64,000 nt of DNA from Bdellovibrio sp. Lineage in GTDB: Bacteria > Bdellovibrionota > Bdellovibrionia > Bdellovibrionales > Bdellovibrionaceae. The stretch spans positions 51,751-115,750 of the forward strand of contig JACMRL010000019.1 in assembly GCA_014376435.1 (NCBI GenBank). The letters run 5' to 3'. This document shows, piece by piece, positions 1-8,851 of this stretch (positions are counted from its first letter, which is position 1; each line of letters opens with the position of its first letter). The notes below the pieces were generated by a model. That model did no database searches. It saw nothing but the letters and a program-made list of their open reading frames with translations, and had not been told where the DNA came from. A program made the translations under genes and the position numbers.

Positions 1-267
1 CCTTGGAAAAACTTATTATACATGTCGATTGTTATTCCGATCATCGTGAACTTCGTGATAGGGCTTTATTTATTACTATTTATTTCAAACCGATTTGCAG
101 GACCTTTGTTTCGTTTAGAGCGTGAATTAGATAAATACATCGAAAACGGCGGAAAATTGCACGTAAGCTTCCGTCAAGATGATAATTTAAAAGGATTAGC
201 TGAAAAAGTGAATATCGCTTTCGAACGAAAATTGAGCGACGCTCAAAAAAATCCAAGCCAACACTAA
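1..267 (+). CDS. HAMP-like membrane signalling protein, C-terminal fragment
   Basis: The reading frame is open to the left edge of the window (bases 1-21 read PWKNLLY before the first ATG at 22), so this is the 3' end of a larger gene. It has one hydrophobic segment (about residues 4-22 counted from the ATG) followed by a short cytoplasmic tail with FAGPLFRLERELDKY. A proline followed by an amphipathic helix right after a membrane helix resembles the first half of a HAMP linker, as found in chemoreceptors and sensor kinases. The protein ends about 45 residues later without kinase, methyl-accepting or cyclase domains. A role in signal transduction is inference; the missing N-terminus would settle it. 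Confidence 0.5.
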   Translation, partial: PWKNLLYMSIVIPIIVNFVIGLYLLLFISNRFAGPLFRLERELDKYIENGGKLHVSFRQDDNLKGLAEKVNIAFERKLSDAQKNPSQH

Positions 268-379
268 TTACTTTGTTTGTAAAACCCACTGGTGCCTAAT
301 GGAAATTATTTAAATAAGCTTCCGCATGATAGAAACATAAATCGTGATTATGATTCAAAATCATGAGAAAAGTAAACCC

Positions 380-1126
380 ATGTTAAAAGATCAGATTGTT
401 ATCTATAGCGATGGTGCATGCTCAGGAAATCCGGGACCGGGTGGTTGGGCCAGTATCGTTATTTTTGGTAATAAAAAATACGTGCAAGAGCTTGCGCGTG
501 CAGAACCAGCAACCACAAATAATCGTATGGAAATTACCGGTTCATTGGCCGCGTTAATTTTATGTGCAAATTCACCAGAACTTTTAACTACAAAAAAAAT
601 GATCATGTTAACGGATTCAGTTTACGTGATTCGCGGAATCACCGAATGGATTTTTGGCTGGAAAAAACGCGGTTGGAAAACAGCTGCTAATGAACCTGTG
701 TCAAATCAAGACTTATGGGAAGAATTAGATGCAGTCGTTACAAAAATAAAAGCCTTAAACCCAAATCTAGAAATGCAGTGGAGCTTCGTCAAGGGTCATG
801 CGGGCATTGCCGGAAATGAGCGTTGTGATCAAATTGCGGTGGCATTTACCAAAGACGATTACGTCGATCTTTACAAGGGCAGTGCAGATAATTATTTATT
901 CGATGTTTACGAAATGCCCGAGCTAAAACCACTGCCGGAAATGAAGAAAAAAGATAGCGGTCCTAAGAAACCTGCTTGGTATATCAGTTACATCAACGGA
1001 GTATTAACGAAACATAATACTTGGAGCGAATGCGAGGCTAAAGTAAAAGGTCGCGCAGCAAAATTCAAAAAAGTTTCAAGTCACGCAGAAGAAGAACAAG
1101 TTAAAAAATCTTGGGGAGTCAGCTAA
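380..1126 (+). CDS. rnhA: Ribonuclease HI with C-terminal hybrid-binding domain
   Basis: This enzyme should cleave the RNA strand of RNA:DNA hybrids (R-loops, Okazaki primers). Counted from the ATG at 380, the RNase HI core is complete: D11 (YSDGACSGNPGPGGW), E51 (NNRMEITG), D79 (LTDS), H140 (VKGHAG) and D150. The protein has 248 residues, against about 155 for a bare RNase HI. Residues 199-246 (PAWYISYINGV, then TWSECEAKVKG and AAKFKKV) look like the hybrid-binding / caulimovirus viroplasmin-type domain, which normally lies at the N-terminus. Earlier in-frame starts exist (GTG 344, ATG 350), but 380 matches where the family begins. The next gene overlaps its stop codon by one base. Confidence 0.9.
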   Translation: MLKDQIVIYSDGACSGNPGPGGWASIVIFGNKKYVQELARAEPATTNNRMEITGSLAALILCANSPELLTTKKMIMLTDSVYVIRGITEWIFGWKKRGWKTAANEPVSNQDLWEELDAVVTKIKALNPNLEMQWSFVKGHAGIAGNERCDQIAVAFTKDDYVDLYKGSADNYLFDVYEMPELKPLPEMKKKDSGPKKPAWYISYINGVLTKHNTWSECEAKVKGRAAKFKKVSSHAEEEQVKKSWGVS

Positions 1127-1899
1127 TGGAAATTACCAATAAAAAAATTATGATCACGGGCGCCAATCGCGGCATTGGTCATGCGTTTGCCGAGGCCTGC
1201 GCAAAAGAAAAAGCTCACCTAATTTTAGCGATTCGTAAAGCCGATGATAAATTAATAAAAGATTTAAAAAAACTTGGCGCAAGTTCGGTAGAAATTATCG
1301 AATGCGATTTAATCTCGCGCGAGGGTGTTGAAGCCTTAGCAAAGAAAATGAATCAGCGCGAAATCGATTTATTATTTAATAATGCCGGCCAGTTGACGGG
1401 CGGCCTGATCGAAACCCAACCCTTGGACGATATTTATAAAATGTTTCAAGTGAACGTAAATGCTTTGGTGCATTTAACTCAAAGCGTGCTTCCGCAAATG
1501 ATTAAACGTAAAAGCGGTAAAATCATTAACCACGCCAGCGTATCGGCGGTGATGCATTTCCCTTGTGCCAGTACCTATGCGGCTTCAAAAGCAGCCGTAT
1601 GGGCTTTTACCGACTGCATTGAGCAAGAATTAAAAGGCACGGGTGTCTCAACCCTTTGTCTTTTCACTCCGGGAATTAAAACTAGAATGTTTGATCAAAT
1701 AGATGAACTTTATTCAAAAAATATTGATGTGGTGAATGATTCTATTTCTCCCCAAGAATACGCACAGAAAATTTTAAACGCGGTAAAAAAAGATTGGACC
1801 TACCTAGAACCTAAAGGAGCCACCGGAATTGCTTTCCAAATGGCCCAACATTTTAAAGGAATTTTCAACTGGGGAGTCGGACAAAAATTTAAACGTTAG
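1126..1899 (+). CDS. Short-chain dehydrogenase/reductase (SDR)
   Basis: This is a classical SDR oxidoreductase of 257 residues using NAD(P)H; its substrate cannot be read from the sequence. The Rossmann cofactor motif TGANRGIG is at 11-18, NNAG at 85-88, a serine-rich catalytic strand (HASVS) at 136-140 and the catalytic YxxxK at Y151/K155. The ATG at 1126 shares a base with the TAA of the RNase HI gene and has a strong GGGGAG ribosome binding site at 1113-1118, so the two are probably translated together. A TTG at 1111 is in frame but unlikely. The 3' end overlaps by four bases the convergent gene that ends at 1896. Confidence 0.88.
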   Translation: MEITNKKIMITGANRGIGHAFAEACAKEKAHLILAIRKADDKLIKDLKKLGASSVEIIECDLISREGVEALAKKMNQREIDLLFNNAGQLTGGLIETQPLDDIYKMFQVNVNALVHLTQSVLPQMIKRKSGKIINHASVSAVMHFPCASTYAASKAAVWAFTDCIEQELKGTGVSTLCLFTPGIKTRMFDQIDELYSKNIDVVNDSISPQEYAQKILNAVKKDWTYLEPKGATGIAFQMAQHFKGIFNWGVGQKFKR

Positions 1900-2291
1900 T
1901 CTTCAACTGATAAACGTTCGCCGGCCTTTGCTTTTAAAGTGTCTGACTCACATCCACCGTTTAATAAACGATCACCTTGCGCAATCATTGCTTCATAAGG
2001 AAATACGGTCGCACTCATGCCATCGCTGCCTTTATGATTTAATTCCAGCGCCAATAAAGTTTCACCGTCTTTATCTTTAACAACAAGCTGACCTGCAGCT
2101 TGCGTTATTAAAGTAGCACCCCTAATAACCGAAGTTACTTTGCCGGAAGAAGTTCTAGATAATTCTTGAGTTGACGAGTTATAAATAATATCCGCTAACG
2201 GATCTTTTGAGAAATTACATAAAAAGCTTTCCGCGTGGGCAGAAGTAGCTAGTAAGCAAACAGCTGTTAATGCAATGAGTGACTTTTTCAT
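1896..2291 (-). CDS. Small secreted protein of unknown function
   Basis: I do not recognise a family. The 131-residue product starts with a clear Sec signal peptide (MKKSLIALTAVCLLATSAHA, cleavage after AHA at about residue 20), so the mature protein of about 110 residues should be periplasmic or released. It contains two cysteines in the mature part (SFLCNF near the start and GGCESD near the end) that could form a disulfide. The ATG at 2291 has a good AAGGAG ribosome binding site. The gene lies tail to tail with the SDR gene, overlapping it by four bases. Confidence 0.7.
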   Translation of the reverse strand: MKKSLIALTAVCLLATSAHAESFLCNFSKDPLADIIYNSSTQELSRTSSGKVTSVIRGATLITQAAGQLVVKDKDGETLLALELNHKGSDGMSATVFPYEAMIAQGDRLLNGGCESDTLKAKAGERLSVED

Positions 2292-2516
2292 AAATTCTCC
2301 TTGAGTTTTTGTTTCACCAAAGATCTTTACGAATTCTGTACCAGCATGAGATGTCTTAGAGTCGACTTAGTAAAAAATACCTGTACAAATTTTTGACACA
2401 CGCCGCTTTACGGTCCTTGCATAGCATTGTTTCCAAGCTTTGAGGGCATCGCCCCATTTTTGAAATCAGAATGGGCAATGAAAAACAACTTTCGCTCTTC
2501 CAAAACTCACGTGATC

Positions 2517-3107
2517 TTAAAACTGCAACTGTGTCGTACTGATCGCACCTGTTAACGTAACCACGGCAGGTTTATTTTCTACTAAGCCGGTCGCCACGGG
2601 AAAAGTAACCATATAAGGAGTCGACCAACGATTATGGTATGGGTACATCACTTGAATTTCGGAAAACAAAGATCTTACCTTGGTCGCTTTGCCTTCGTAG
2701 CGTTGACCATTTACATCTAAAAATATTTTCCACACGGTGCTGATTTTAGAAAGATCATTGTGTTTTCTTTCGGGAGTGTAGAAGCTCATGAAAAATTCAG
2801 TTTTTTCGGCGTGTTTACTGATGGCTTTACTTTTTTCTTCTTTATATTTTTGTTCAGTCCATTGGTAAAGGCGAGCGTTATTAGAAAGAGCCGCCTCCGT
2901 TAATGCAGAATCAATCCAGGTCGCTTGCACCGTTAATTGATTGTATAAACCATCGTAAACTTGAATTTTTTTAGTTTTTTGCAAAACCATGGATTCATAC
3001 TCAGAAACGCTGACGTCCGGAATTCCTGTTGGAGTACTAAGACGAGTCACGCAGGAAGTATTAACAAAACAGACAGCTAATAATAATAAAATAAATTGTA
3101 TTTTCAT
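2517..3107 (-). CDS. Putative lipoprotein
   Basis: The N-terminus has a lipoprotein signal peptide with lipobox VNTSC (Cys at about residue 19), so the protein should be lipid-anchored. The remaining 175 or so residues are mixed helix and strand with no motif I recognise. It follows the alpha/beta hydrolase gene with only nine bases between them, and an AAGGTG ribosome binding site lies just before its ATG, so it is probably the last gene of the nadB-hydrolase-lipoprotein run. No function is proposed. Confidence 0.7.
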   Translation of the reverse strand: MKIQFILLLLAVCFVNTSCVTRLSTPTGIPDVSVSEYESMVLQKTKKIQVYDGLYNQLTVQATWIDSALTEAALSNNARLYQWTEQKYKEEKSKAISKHAEKTEFFMSFYTPERKHNDLSKISTVWKIFLDVNGQRYEGKATKVRSLFSEIQVMYPYHNRWSTPYMVTFPVATGLVENKPAVVTLTGAISTTQLQF

Positions 3108-3116
3108 GGTCGCACC

Positions 3117-3965
3117 TTAATTAGCTAAAAACGTTTGTAAAAAATCGATCACTGTTTTGTAAACTTCTTTTCGGGCGGTATCATTGTAAAGCTCATGTTT
3201 ACCGTCCTCGATTATTTTTAAAGTTTTTTGCGAGCTTCCCAGCTCTTCGAAAAACTTTAAAGCACTGGGGCTGGAAATCACCGGATCGTTATCTGAAACA
3301 TGTAATAAAGTGGGCAACGTGATTTCAGAAGCACGGGTTAAAACTTTAGGAAATTCACGTTTGAATCCTAAATAGACGCCGGAAGAAATGCGGTTATGGC
3401 GATAGGTATCTTGTTCATACTCACGAATAATTTCTGGATCGTGAGTTAATTGCGAAGCATTGATTTCATTACTCATCGTAATTTTTGGCAAAAACGCGTT
3501 GATGATGCCGGCACCCGCATCTTTCCAGGCGGGAACTTCCACTGATACACCGAAAAGCGGTGAACTTAAAACTTGCGCAGAAATATTCGGAGTCAAGTTT
3601 TCAAGTAAAGAACAAGTTTGAATCAAGCCACCCATCGAGTGCGCTAGTAAAACGACAGGTTTATCTTTCACTTCAGAAAAATTTAAACACAAATCGATAA
3701 AAATTTTAAAATCAAAAACATACTCATTGAAGTCTTTAGCGTACCCGCGTATGCCATCTGATCTTCCGTGCCCACGTAAATCCCAACCGATAAAATTCCA
3801 TTTTTGGTTATCAAGACCATCAATAAAACGTTGATAGCAGTCTGAGTGTTCTGCTTGGCCGTGCGTAAAAAGAATTGTTCCTTTTGCGTTAGATGCGATC
3901 CACTTTTGTAGAAAAAGTTTTGTATTGTCGTAACCTTTAAAAAATGTTTCTGATCTTTGATACAT
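3117..3965 (-). CDS. Alpha/beta hydrolase, monoacylglycerol lipase-like
   Basis: This is a serine hydrolase of the lysophospholipase / monoglyceride lipase group (Hydrolase_4). Counted from the ATG at 3965, the oxyanion segment THG is at 34-36, WDLRGHGRSDG at 61-71, the nucleophile elbow AHSMGG has S110, and the expected acid and base follow in VSDNDPV and DGKHEL. No signal peptide is visible, so it is probably cytoplasmic or peripheral. A TTG at 4001 could extend it by 12 residues, but neither start has a clear ribosome binding site; family-like sequence (ETFFKGYDNTKL) begins just after 3965. The substrate, possibly a fatty-acid ester, is inference. Confidence 0.82.
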   Translation of the reverse strand: MYQRSETFFKGYDNTKLFLQKWIASNAKGTILFTHGQAEHSDCYQRFIDGLDNQKWNFIGWDLRGHGRSDGIRGYAKDFNEYVFDFKIFIDLCLNFSEVKDKPVVLLAHSMGGLIQTCSLLENLTPNISAQVLSSPLFGVSVEVPAWKDAGAGIINAFLPKITMSNEINASQLTHDPEIIREYEQDTYRHNRISSGVYLGFKREFPKVLTRASEITLPTLLHVSDNDPVISSPSALKFFEELGSSQKTLKIIEDGKHELYNDTARKEVYKTVIDFLQTFLAN

Positions 3966-4004
3966 AGAGTCTAGGTTGACGTCGAATAGAAACGAAGTCA
4001 AACG

Positions 4005-5600
4005 CTAGATAATTGTATCGCTTCCTTGAGTTTCTTTGATACGACTCATGTCGAGCTGGCTTGCCGGATAATCGATTGAATAATGAATTCCGCGCGACTC
4101 ATGACGACGTAAAGCGCACTCGACGGTTAATTTTGCCACGGTCGCGATATTGCGAAGTTCTAAAATATCGGAATGAACTTTCATATTTGAATAGTATTCT
4201 TTTACTTCAGACTTAATATTAACTAAACGATTGCGGGCGCGCTCTAAACGTTTGTTTGAACGTACGATTCCTACGTAATTCCACATCAAGCGGCGAATTT
4301 CTTCCCACATATGTGAAATCACGACCATCTCATCGGAATCAGTGGCAACGGGTTCGTTCCACGGAATAGGTTCTTTTTCTAAAACTGTTTTTGCCGTAAC
4401 AGCATTCCAATTATTTTTTAAATATTCGGTGCAGTTATGCGCCATTGCTAAACATTCTAAAAGTGAATTTGATGCTAAACGATTGGCTCCATGTAAACCG
4501 GTGCAAGCCGTTTCTCCAATGGCAAAAAGGCCGACTAAATCAGTCTGCCCATTTACGTCGGTAACAACTCCGCCGCAAAGATAATGCGCGGCTGGTACGA
4601 CGGGGATAGGCTGTTTCGACATATCAATTCCGTACTCAGCACACTTCGCAAAAATATGAGGAAAATGACTTTTTAAAAATTCAACGGGCTTATGAGTAAT
4701 ATCTAAGTACACGCAAGGCTCGGCCGTTTTTTTCATTTCGGCATCAATACTGCGTGCGACAATATCGCGTGGGGCTAAAGATCCCAGCGGATGATGCTTC
4801 TTCATAAAAGCTTCACCTCGAGAATTTAGTAATTCGCCACCTTCTCCGCGAATGGCTTCCGTGATTAAAAAATTTCTAGAATCTTTATGATAAAGACAAG
4901 TCGGGTGAAACTGCATAAATTCTAAATTAGCGATGCGTGCGCCCGCCCGGTGGGCCATCGCGATTCCATCACCAGTCGCACCACTCCAATTAGAAGTGTA
5001 TAAATAAACTTTTCCGGCGCCACCCGTAGCTAAAATTGTTGATTTAGCTTGAATGATTTTTACGTTTCCGGAAACTTTATCCAAAACATACAAGCCCGTA
5101 ATACTTGTTGCGCCCGTCAGAGAGGGATCAATTTTTTTATTTACTAATAAATCGATTGCAAAATGATGTTCTAAAATTTGAATATTGGGATGAGCTAAAA
5201 CTTTTTCTAACAATCGCCCGTGGATTTCTGCGCCGGTTTGATCCTCGTGATGTAAAATGCGTCGGAAAGAATGGCCACCTTCCCGAGTTAAATCGGCATC
5301 AAATTTAACTCCCCAATTTAATAAATCCTTAATTCTTTCAGGTGCTTGTTCAATAAAATTACGCACCGCTTCAAGGCGGCACAGGCCAGCCCCGGCAACT
5401 AACGTATCTTCAATATGACTCTCAAAACTATCATCTTTGTCCATGACGGCGGCGATTCCCCCTTGGGCCATCGCACTATTCGTGGCAGGAGCTTTATCTT
5501 TCGTCAGAATCAGAATTTTCTTTTCATCGGCCATTTTTAAAGCGACCGCTAGGGCGGCAACTCCCGAACCAACAATTGCAACATCAGTTTCGATTTTCAT
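4005..5600 (-). CDS. nadB: L-aspartate oxidase
   Basis: NadB oxidises L-aspartate to iminoaspartate, the first step of de novo NAD synthesis; NadA and NadC are not in this window. The product of 531 residues begins with an FAD-binding Rossmann motif (VAIVGSGVAALAVAL) and carries family blocks such as ATGGAGKVY, EFMQFHPTCLY, EAIRGEGG and GLHGANRLASNSLLE. It is close to the usual length of 530-540. I chose ATG 5600 because it has a GAGGAA ribosome binding site and matches the family N-terminus; a longer frame to 5666 adds unrelated residues and would run into the divergent gene at 5642. Aspartate oxidase is favoured over the related SdhA/FrdA flavoproteins by length and by the absence of an SdhB partner. 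Confidence 0.93.
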   Translation of the reverse strand: MKIETDVAIVGSGVAALAVALKMADEKKILILTKDKAPATNSAMAQGGIAAVMDKDDSFESHIEDTLVAGAGLCRLEAVRNFIEQAPERIKDLLNWGVKFDADLTREGGHSFRRILHHEDQTGAEIHGRLLEKVLAHPNIQILEHHFAIDLLVNKKIDPSLTGATSITGLYVLDKVSGNVKIIQAKSTILATGGAGKVYLYTSNWSGATGDGIAMAHRAGARIANLEFMQFHPTCLYHKDSRNFLITEAIRGEGGELLNSRGEAFMKKHHPLGSLAPRDIVARSIDAEMKKTAEPCVYLDITHKPVEFLKSHFPHIFAKCAEYGIDMSKQPIPVVPAAHYLCGGVVTDVNGQTDLVGLFAIGETACTGLHGANRLASNSLLECLAMAHNCTEYLKNNWNAVTAKTVLEKEPIPWNEPVATDSDEMVVISHMWEEIRRLMWNYVGIVRSNKRLERARNRLVNIKSEVKEYYSNMKVHSDILELRNIATVAKLTVECALRRHESRGIHYSIDYPASQLDMSRIKETQGSDTII

Positions 5601-5641
5601 ATCTATTGATTCCTCGCAGGAAACATAACTACAATAAGAGT

Positions 5642-7390
5642 ATGAGCAAAGCAAGGACGCAGCCATCCGCGAAGACAGGACTTGTCTTCAAAATTTCAAT
5701 CGCCTTATTTCTATTGTTAGCCGTTGTGCTTTACAAAATGAACGATTATTTCAAACAAGAAAAATGGTTCCTGGCTCAAAACCAACTTCGCACGCAGATT
5801 GTATCAACTCGTACGGCGGTATCTAGCCAGCTTAACCAACTTAAAAATATTTTATCTAGTTACGAGACCGATTTAGCAGAAAGTAAAATAAACTGGGTAC
5901 AGTTGGATCCTTTTTTTGGAATCGCCAAGGCGCAAAAATCAGGAAACAGTTTAAAAATCACCCAATACATTGGCCGTTCGGGCTCGGTGGGAGATCGCTG
6001 GAATAATGCCTACTTAGAAAAAGCATTAACACTTCGAAAAAGTAATGATGATAGCCCCATCATGGTTCAATTATTTCGTGATAAACAAGGCGGGCGATTC
6101 TTAGCCGTTAGTTTTCAAGGAAGTAATAATAAAAATAATTCTTTGGTTGTAGTTGGATCGGCCGATTATTTTCAAAAATATTTTGATTTGAATCGCGGCG
6201 GAAAAATGACTTCGCTGTTAAAAACCACCGATAACGTTTTAGCAGCGCACAACGAGGCCGATTACGTGGCGACTTTGACTGATGAAGCTTCGCTATCGCC
6301 AAAAAAATATTTAATCGAAAAAGAAGAAATCGCCGGAACTAACTTAGTAGCGATGAATTATATTTCTAAAGCGGGCCTGGTTGGCGGCTTCGTCGTTCCG
6401 TGGAGCGTGGTAGGATTAATTTCAGGGTTTGGTTTTATTTTAATTGGTTTATTATTTTACGGACTTGATCCTATCGAAAGAAAAGTTGAGCGCTACAGAA
6501 AACAAGAGCGCGAACAAATTTTCAAAGAAACTTTAGAGCAAAATTTAAAAGAGACTTCGGTTGTAGCCAAAGCACCAGAGACGGCTAAGCCAATGATTAA
6601 AGAAATTACGCCCGCGCTGGTGGTTGAAGCCAAGATAGAGCTAGCGCAGCCAATGGATTTTTCTACCAGTTCAAGCAGTTTGATGTTGCCATTGCAGCAA
6701 GCTCTGTTTAATACCGAGCGTGCGCTGAAGAGCGCCGGTGTTACAATCGAGAAACAAATTAATACAAATATTGCTTATGATTTGCCTTTTGCAGCGTTAA
6801 TCAAAGCCTTTGAAATTATTTTTAACAACAGCGCGGCCTCAGAACGTGATCAATCTTATAAAAAAATCGTAGTGCGTGCTTACGATATTGAACAAAATAT
6901 TTCGGTCATCGAAATCAAAGACGTTGGCATTAACCTTCCGTCTATCCAGGCATTGCATGCCGATCTAACCGAGGCGTTATCATTGATTCGTCAGGCCGGC
7001 GCAGATTTAACATTTGAAAAAGCAGAACCAAGTGGAGTTCTAATGAAGATGATCATGAAAAAAGCCTTGGTATTGCAACCGCAAATCGCCGATTCTACAA
7101 AAAATACTTATAAAGAATTTGATAAAATTGAAGTCACGCAAAAAATAGATCTGTCGGAAATCGAAATGGAAGATTCAATCGATTTAGACCAAGCCTTGTC
7201 TTTAGACGACATCGAAGTTGAGCCCGCCGCCGAAATTAAAACGGCGATGACCTCAAAAAACTTCAAGACTTCGACTGAGCCCACGCCGATGAAACTGCCC
7301 GAATTCATTTTAGATAAAAAAGATTTTAGAGTAGACGAGATGAGCGTCAGCATCAGGCGTCCTAATGCGGAGCGAACTAGTAAATCATGA
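5642..7390 (+). CDS. Membrane protein with degenerate histidine-kinase ATPase-like domain
   Basis: This 582-residue protein has two membrane helices (about 15-33 and 253-274) enclosing an extracytoplasmic domain of about 215 residues, the layout of a sensor kinase. The cytoplasmic part has a charged helix (280-310), a linker, and a region at about 355-475 that resembles a HATPase_c fold: FEIIFNNSAAS at 390-400 sits where an N-box would be and IKDVGI at 425-430 where a G1 box would be. I see no phospho-accepting H-box and no proper glycine-rich ATP lid, so kinase activity is unlikely. The tail is acidic and low in complexity. Its stop overlaps the start of the next gene (ATGA), so the two probably work together. 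Confidence 0.65.
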   Translation: MSKARTQPSAKTGLVFKISIALFLLLAVVLYKMNDYFKQEKWFLAQNQLRTQIVSTRTAVSSQLNQLKNILSSYETDLAESKINWVQLDPFFGIAKAQKSGNSLKITQYIGRSGSVGDRWNNAYLEKALTLRKSNDDSPIMVQLFRDKQGGRFLAVSFQGSNNKNNSLVVVGSADYFQKYFDLNRGGKMTSLLKTTDNVLAAHNEADYVATLTDEASLSPKKYLIEKEEIAGTNLVAMNYISKAGLVGGFVVPWSVVGLISGFGFILIGLLFYGLDPIERKVERYRKQEREQIFKETLEQNLKETSVVAKAPETAKPMIKEITPALVVEAKIELAQPMDFSTSSSSLMLPLQQALFNTERALKSAGVTIEKQINTNIAYDLPFAALIKAFEIIFNNSAASERDQSYKKIVVRAYDIEQNISVIEIKDVGINLPSIQALHADLTEALSLIRQAGADLTFEKAEPSGVLMKMIMKKALVLQPQIADSTKNTYKEFDKIEVTQKIDLSEIEMEDSIDLDQALSLDDIEVEPAAEIKTAMTSKNFKTSTEPTPMKLPEFILDKKDFRVDEMSVSIRRPNAERTSKS

Positions 7391-8844
7391 ATATTAGAAA
7401 ACACGCCGCCGAATTTTCAGTTTATATTTTATCGCAAGATGCCGATCTGGGCTCGCGCGTAAAATTAAACTTATCGCAAGCGGGTTATGATGCATACTTC
7501 TTCGCAGACTTTGAAGAGATGTACACGCGCGTGCAAATCACGCCCCCGCATTTGGTAATCATTGATTATGAAGCCTTAGTATTTCCGTTGGGTGAATTTT
7601 TTGAAAAAGTGTTAAGTGTCTCCGCAGAAATTAAAATGATCTGTTTATCAAACCCGGAGTATTTTCAGAATTTTGCAGCATTTAAAGATTATAATATGGT
7701 GCAGTTTTACGACCGTGCTGCTACCGGAGTTGCGTTACAAGTTTTGTGCGGCGTTGATCAAAGTTGTGAAAGCTTATTTCGCCTTTATCAAAACGAACAG
7801 ATCTATGAGTCTTACGTAAGTAAAAATAATAATCTGTTACAGCTAGAACAAACGGTTGAGCAAGAACGTTCTGGGCCACAGGTGCGTCCATTTCAAATGA
7901 GAATTTCGGAATACCGCACGGCTGAATCTAAAGAAGATCTTTTACAGATTTTTTTCCGTCAAACCTCTGATCAGTCCTGGGTTTTTTTAAAATATATTAA
8001 ATCAATTCAAACTTACATCGCCGTATCACATCAGAATATGCCAGAAAATTGGGTTGAGGGTTTATCATTTAAAGTTTCGATCCAAGAAGAAAACTTTAAC
8101 CGCCAGGTGATCGTCGGAGAATTTCCGGACAGACTAGTTAAATACATGCAGTCTAAATGGGAAGTCGATAAAGTTAAAATACTTCCGTTAGTTATTAAAG
8201 AAGAAGTTGAAGGAATATTTGTTACCACCCAAGATATTTCAGCCACGGTTGCGGAAGATTTTTCTTTGATGAGTTTAGTGTATGCATTACTTTCGCTTGA
8301 AGCGCAGCCGCAGTTTTTAGACGTCGAAGATTCATTGACGGGTTTTTACAATCAACTTTTTTATAAACGCGTTTTAGATAAAGAAATCGATCGGTCAAAG
8401 CGTTCGTTCGCGCCGATTTCGGTGATTAAAATTGCGATTGATTCATTCCGCGAGATTGAAGTTAGCCAGGGAAAAAATTTCTGTGACGAAGTTATTAAAA
8501 AGCTTGCAAACGTAATCAAAAAAACCAGCCGCCTACCAGATTACGCCTGCCGAACGGCCGAGAACGAATTTTCGATCATCTTAACGAACTGTAATCGTAA
8601 GGGTGCGGCTTTACGTTCGGAACGTCTTCGGCAAGAACTTAGAATCGAAAGTTTTTCTAAAGCGGGAATTATGATTACCGTTAGCCAAGGTATCAGCGAA
8701 TACCCAACGTTAACCAAATCAGCCGAAGCATTGAATGATTCGGCTAGAAAAGCTTTAGACTTTATCTCTTCCAAGGGTCCCGATAAGATTTGCATTTTTA
8801 AAGCTCCGCAAGGTCATCAGCCTGATTTTCAGGTGGATACGTGA
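7387..8844 (+). CDS. Receiver-like protein with degenerate GGDEF domain
   Basis: The 485-residue product starts with a receiver-like domain (about 10-120, with D60 in LVIIDYEAL at the position of a phospho-acceptor). A middle region (about 180-300) may be GAF-like, and residues 313-475 form a GGDEF domain. The family block DSLTGFYN (315-322) is kept, but the signature itself reads AENEF at 391-395, so cyclic-di-GMP synthesis is unlikely; binding GTP or acting as a protein partner is possible. It overlaps the upstream pseudokinase-like gene by four bases and is followed after seven bases by alr. A regulatory role is inference from domains and context. Confidence 0.75.
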   Translation: MNIRKHAAEFSVYILSQDADLGSRVKLNLSQAGYDAYFFADFEEMYTRVQITPPHLVIIDYEALVFPLGEFFEKVLSVSAEIKMICLSNPEYFQNFAAFKDYNMVQFYDRAATGVALQVLCGVDQSCESLFRLYQNEQIYESYVSKNNNLLQLEQTVEQERSGPQVRPFQMRISEYRTAESKEDLLQIFFRQTSDQSWVFLKYIKSIQTYIAVSHQNMPENWVEGLSFKVSIQEENFNRQVIVGEFPDRLVKYMQSKWEVDKVKILPLVIKEEVEGIFVTTQDISATVAEDFSLMSLVYALLSLEAQPQFLDVEDSLTGFYNQLFYKRVLDKEIDRSKRSFAPISVIKIAIDSFREIEVSQGKNFCDEVIKKLANVIKKTSRLPDYACRTAENEFSIILTNCNRKGAALRSERLRQELRIESFSKAGIMITVSQGISEYPTLTKSAEALNDSARKALDFISSKGPDKICIFKAPQGHQPDFQVDT

Positions 8845-8851
8845 GCTATTA

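Noticed and set aside
2389..2430. TTGACA on the plus strand as a promoter for a small RNA
   Set aside because: No matching -10 box at proper spacing and no gene or hairpin terminator follows on that strand.
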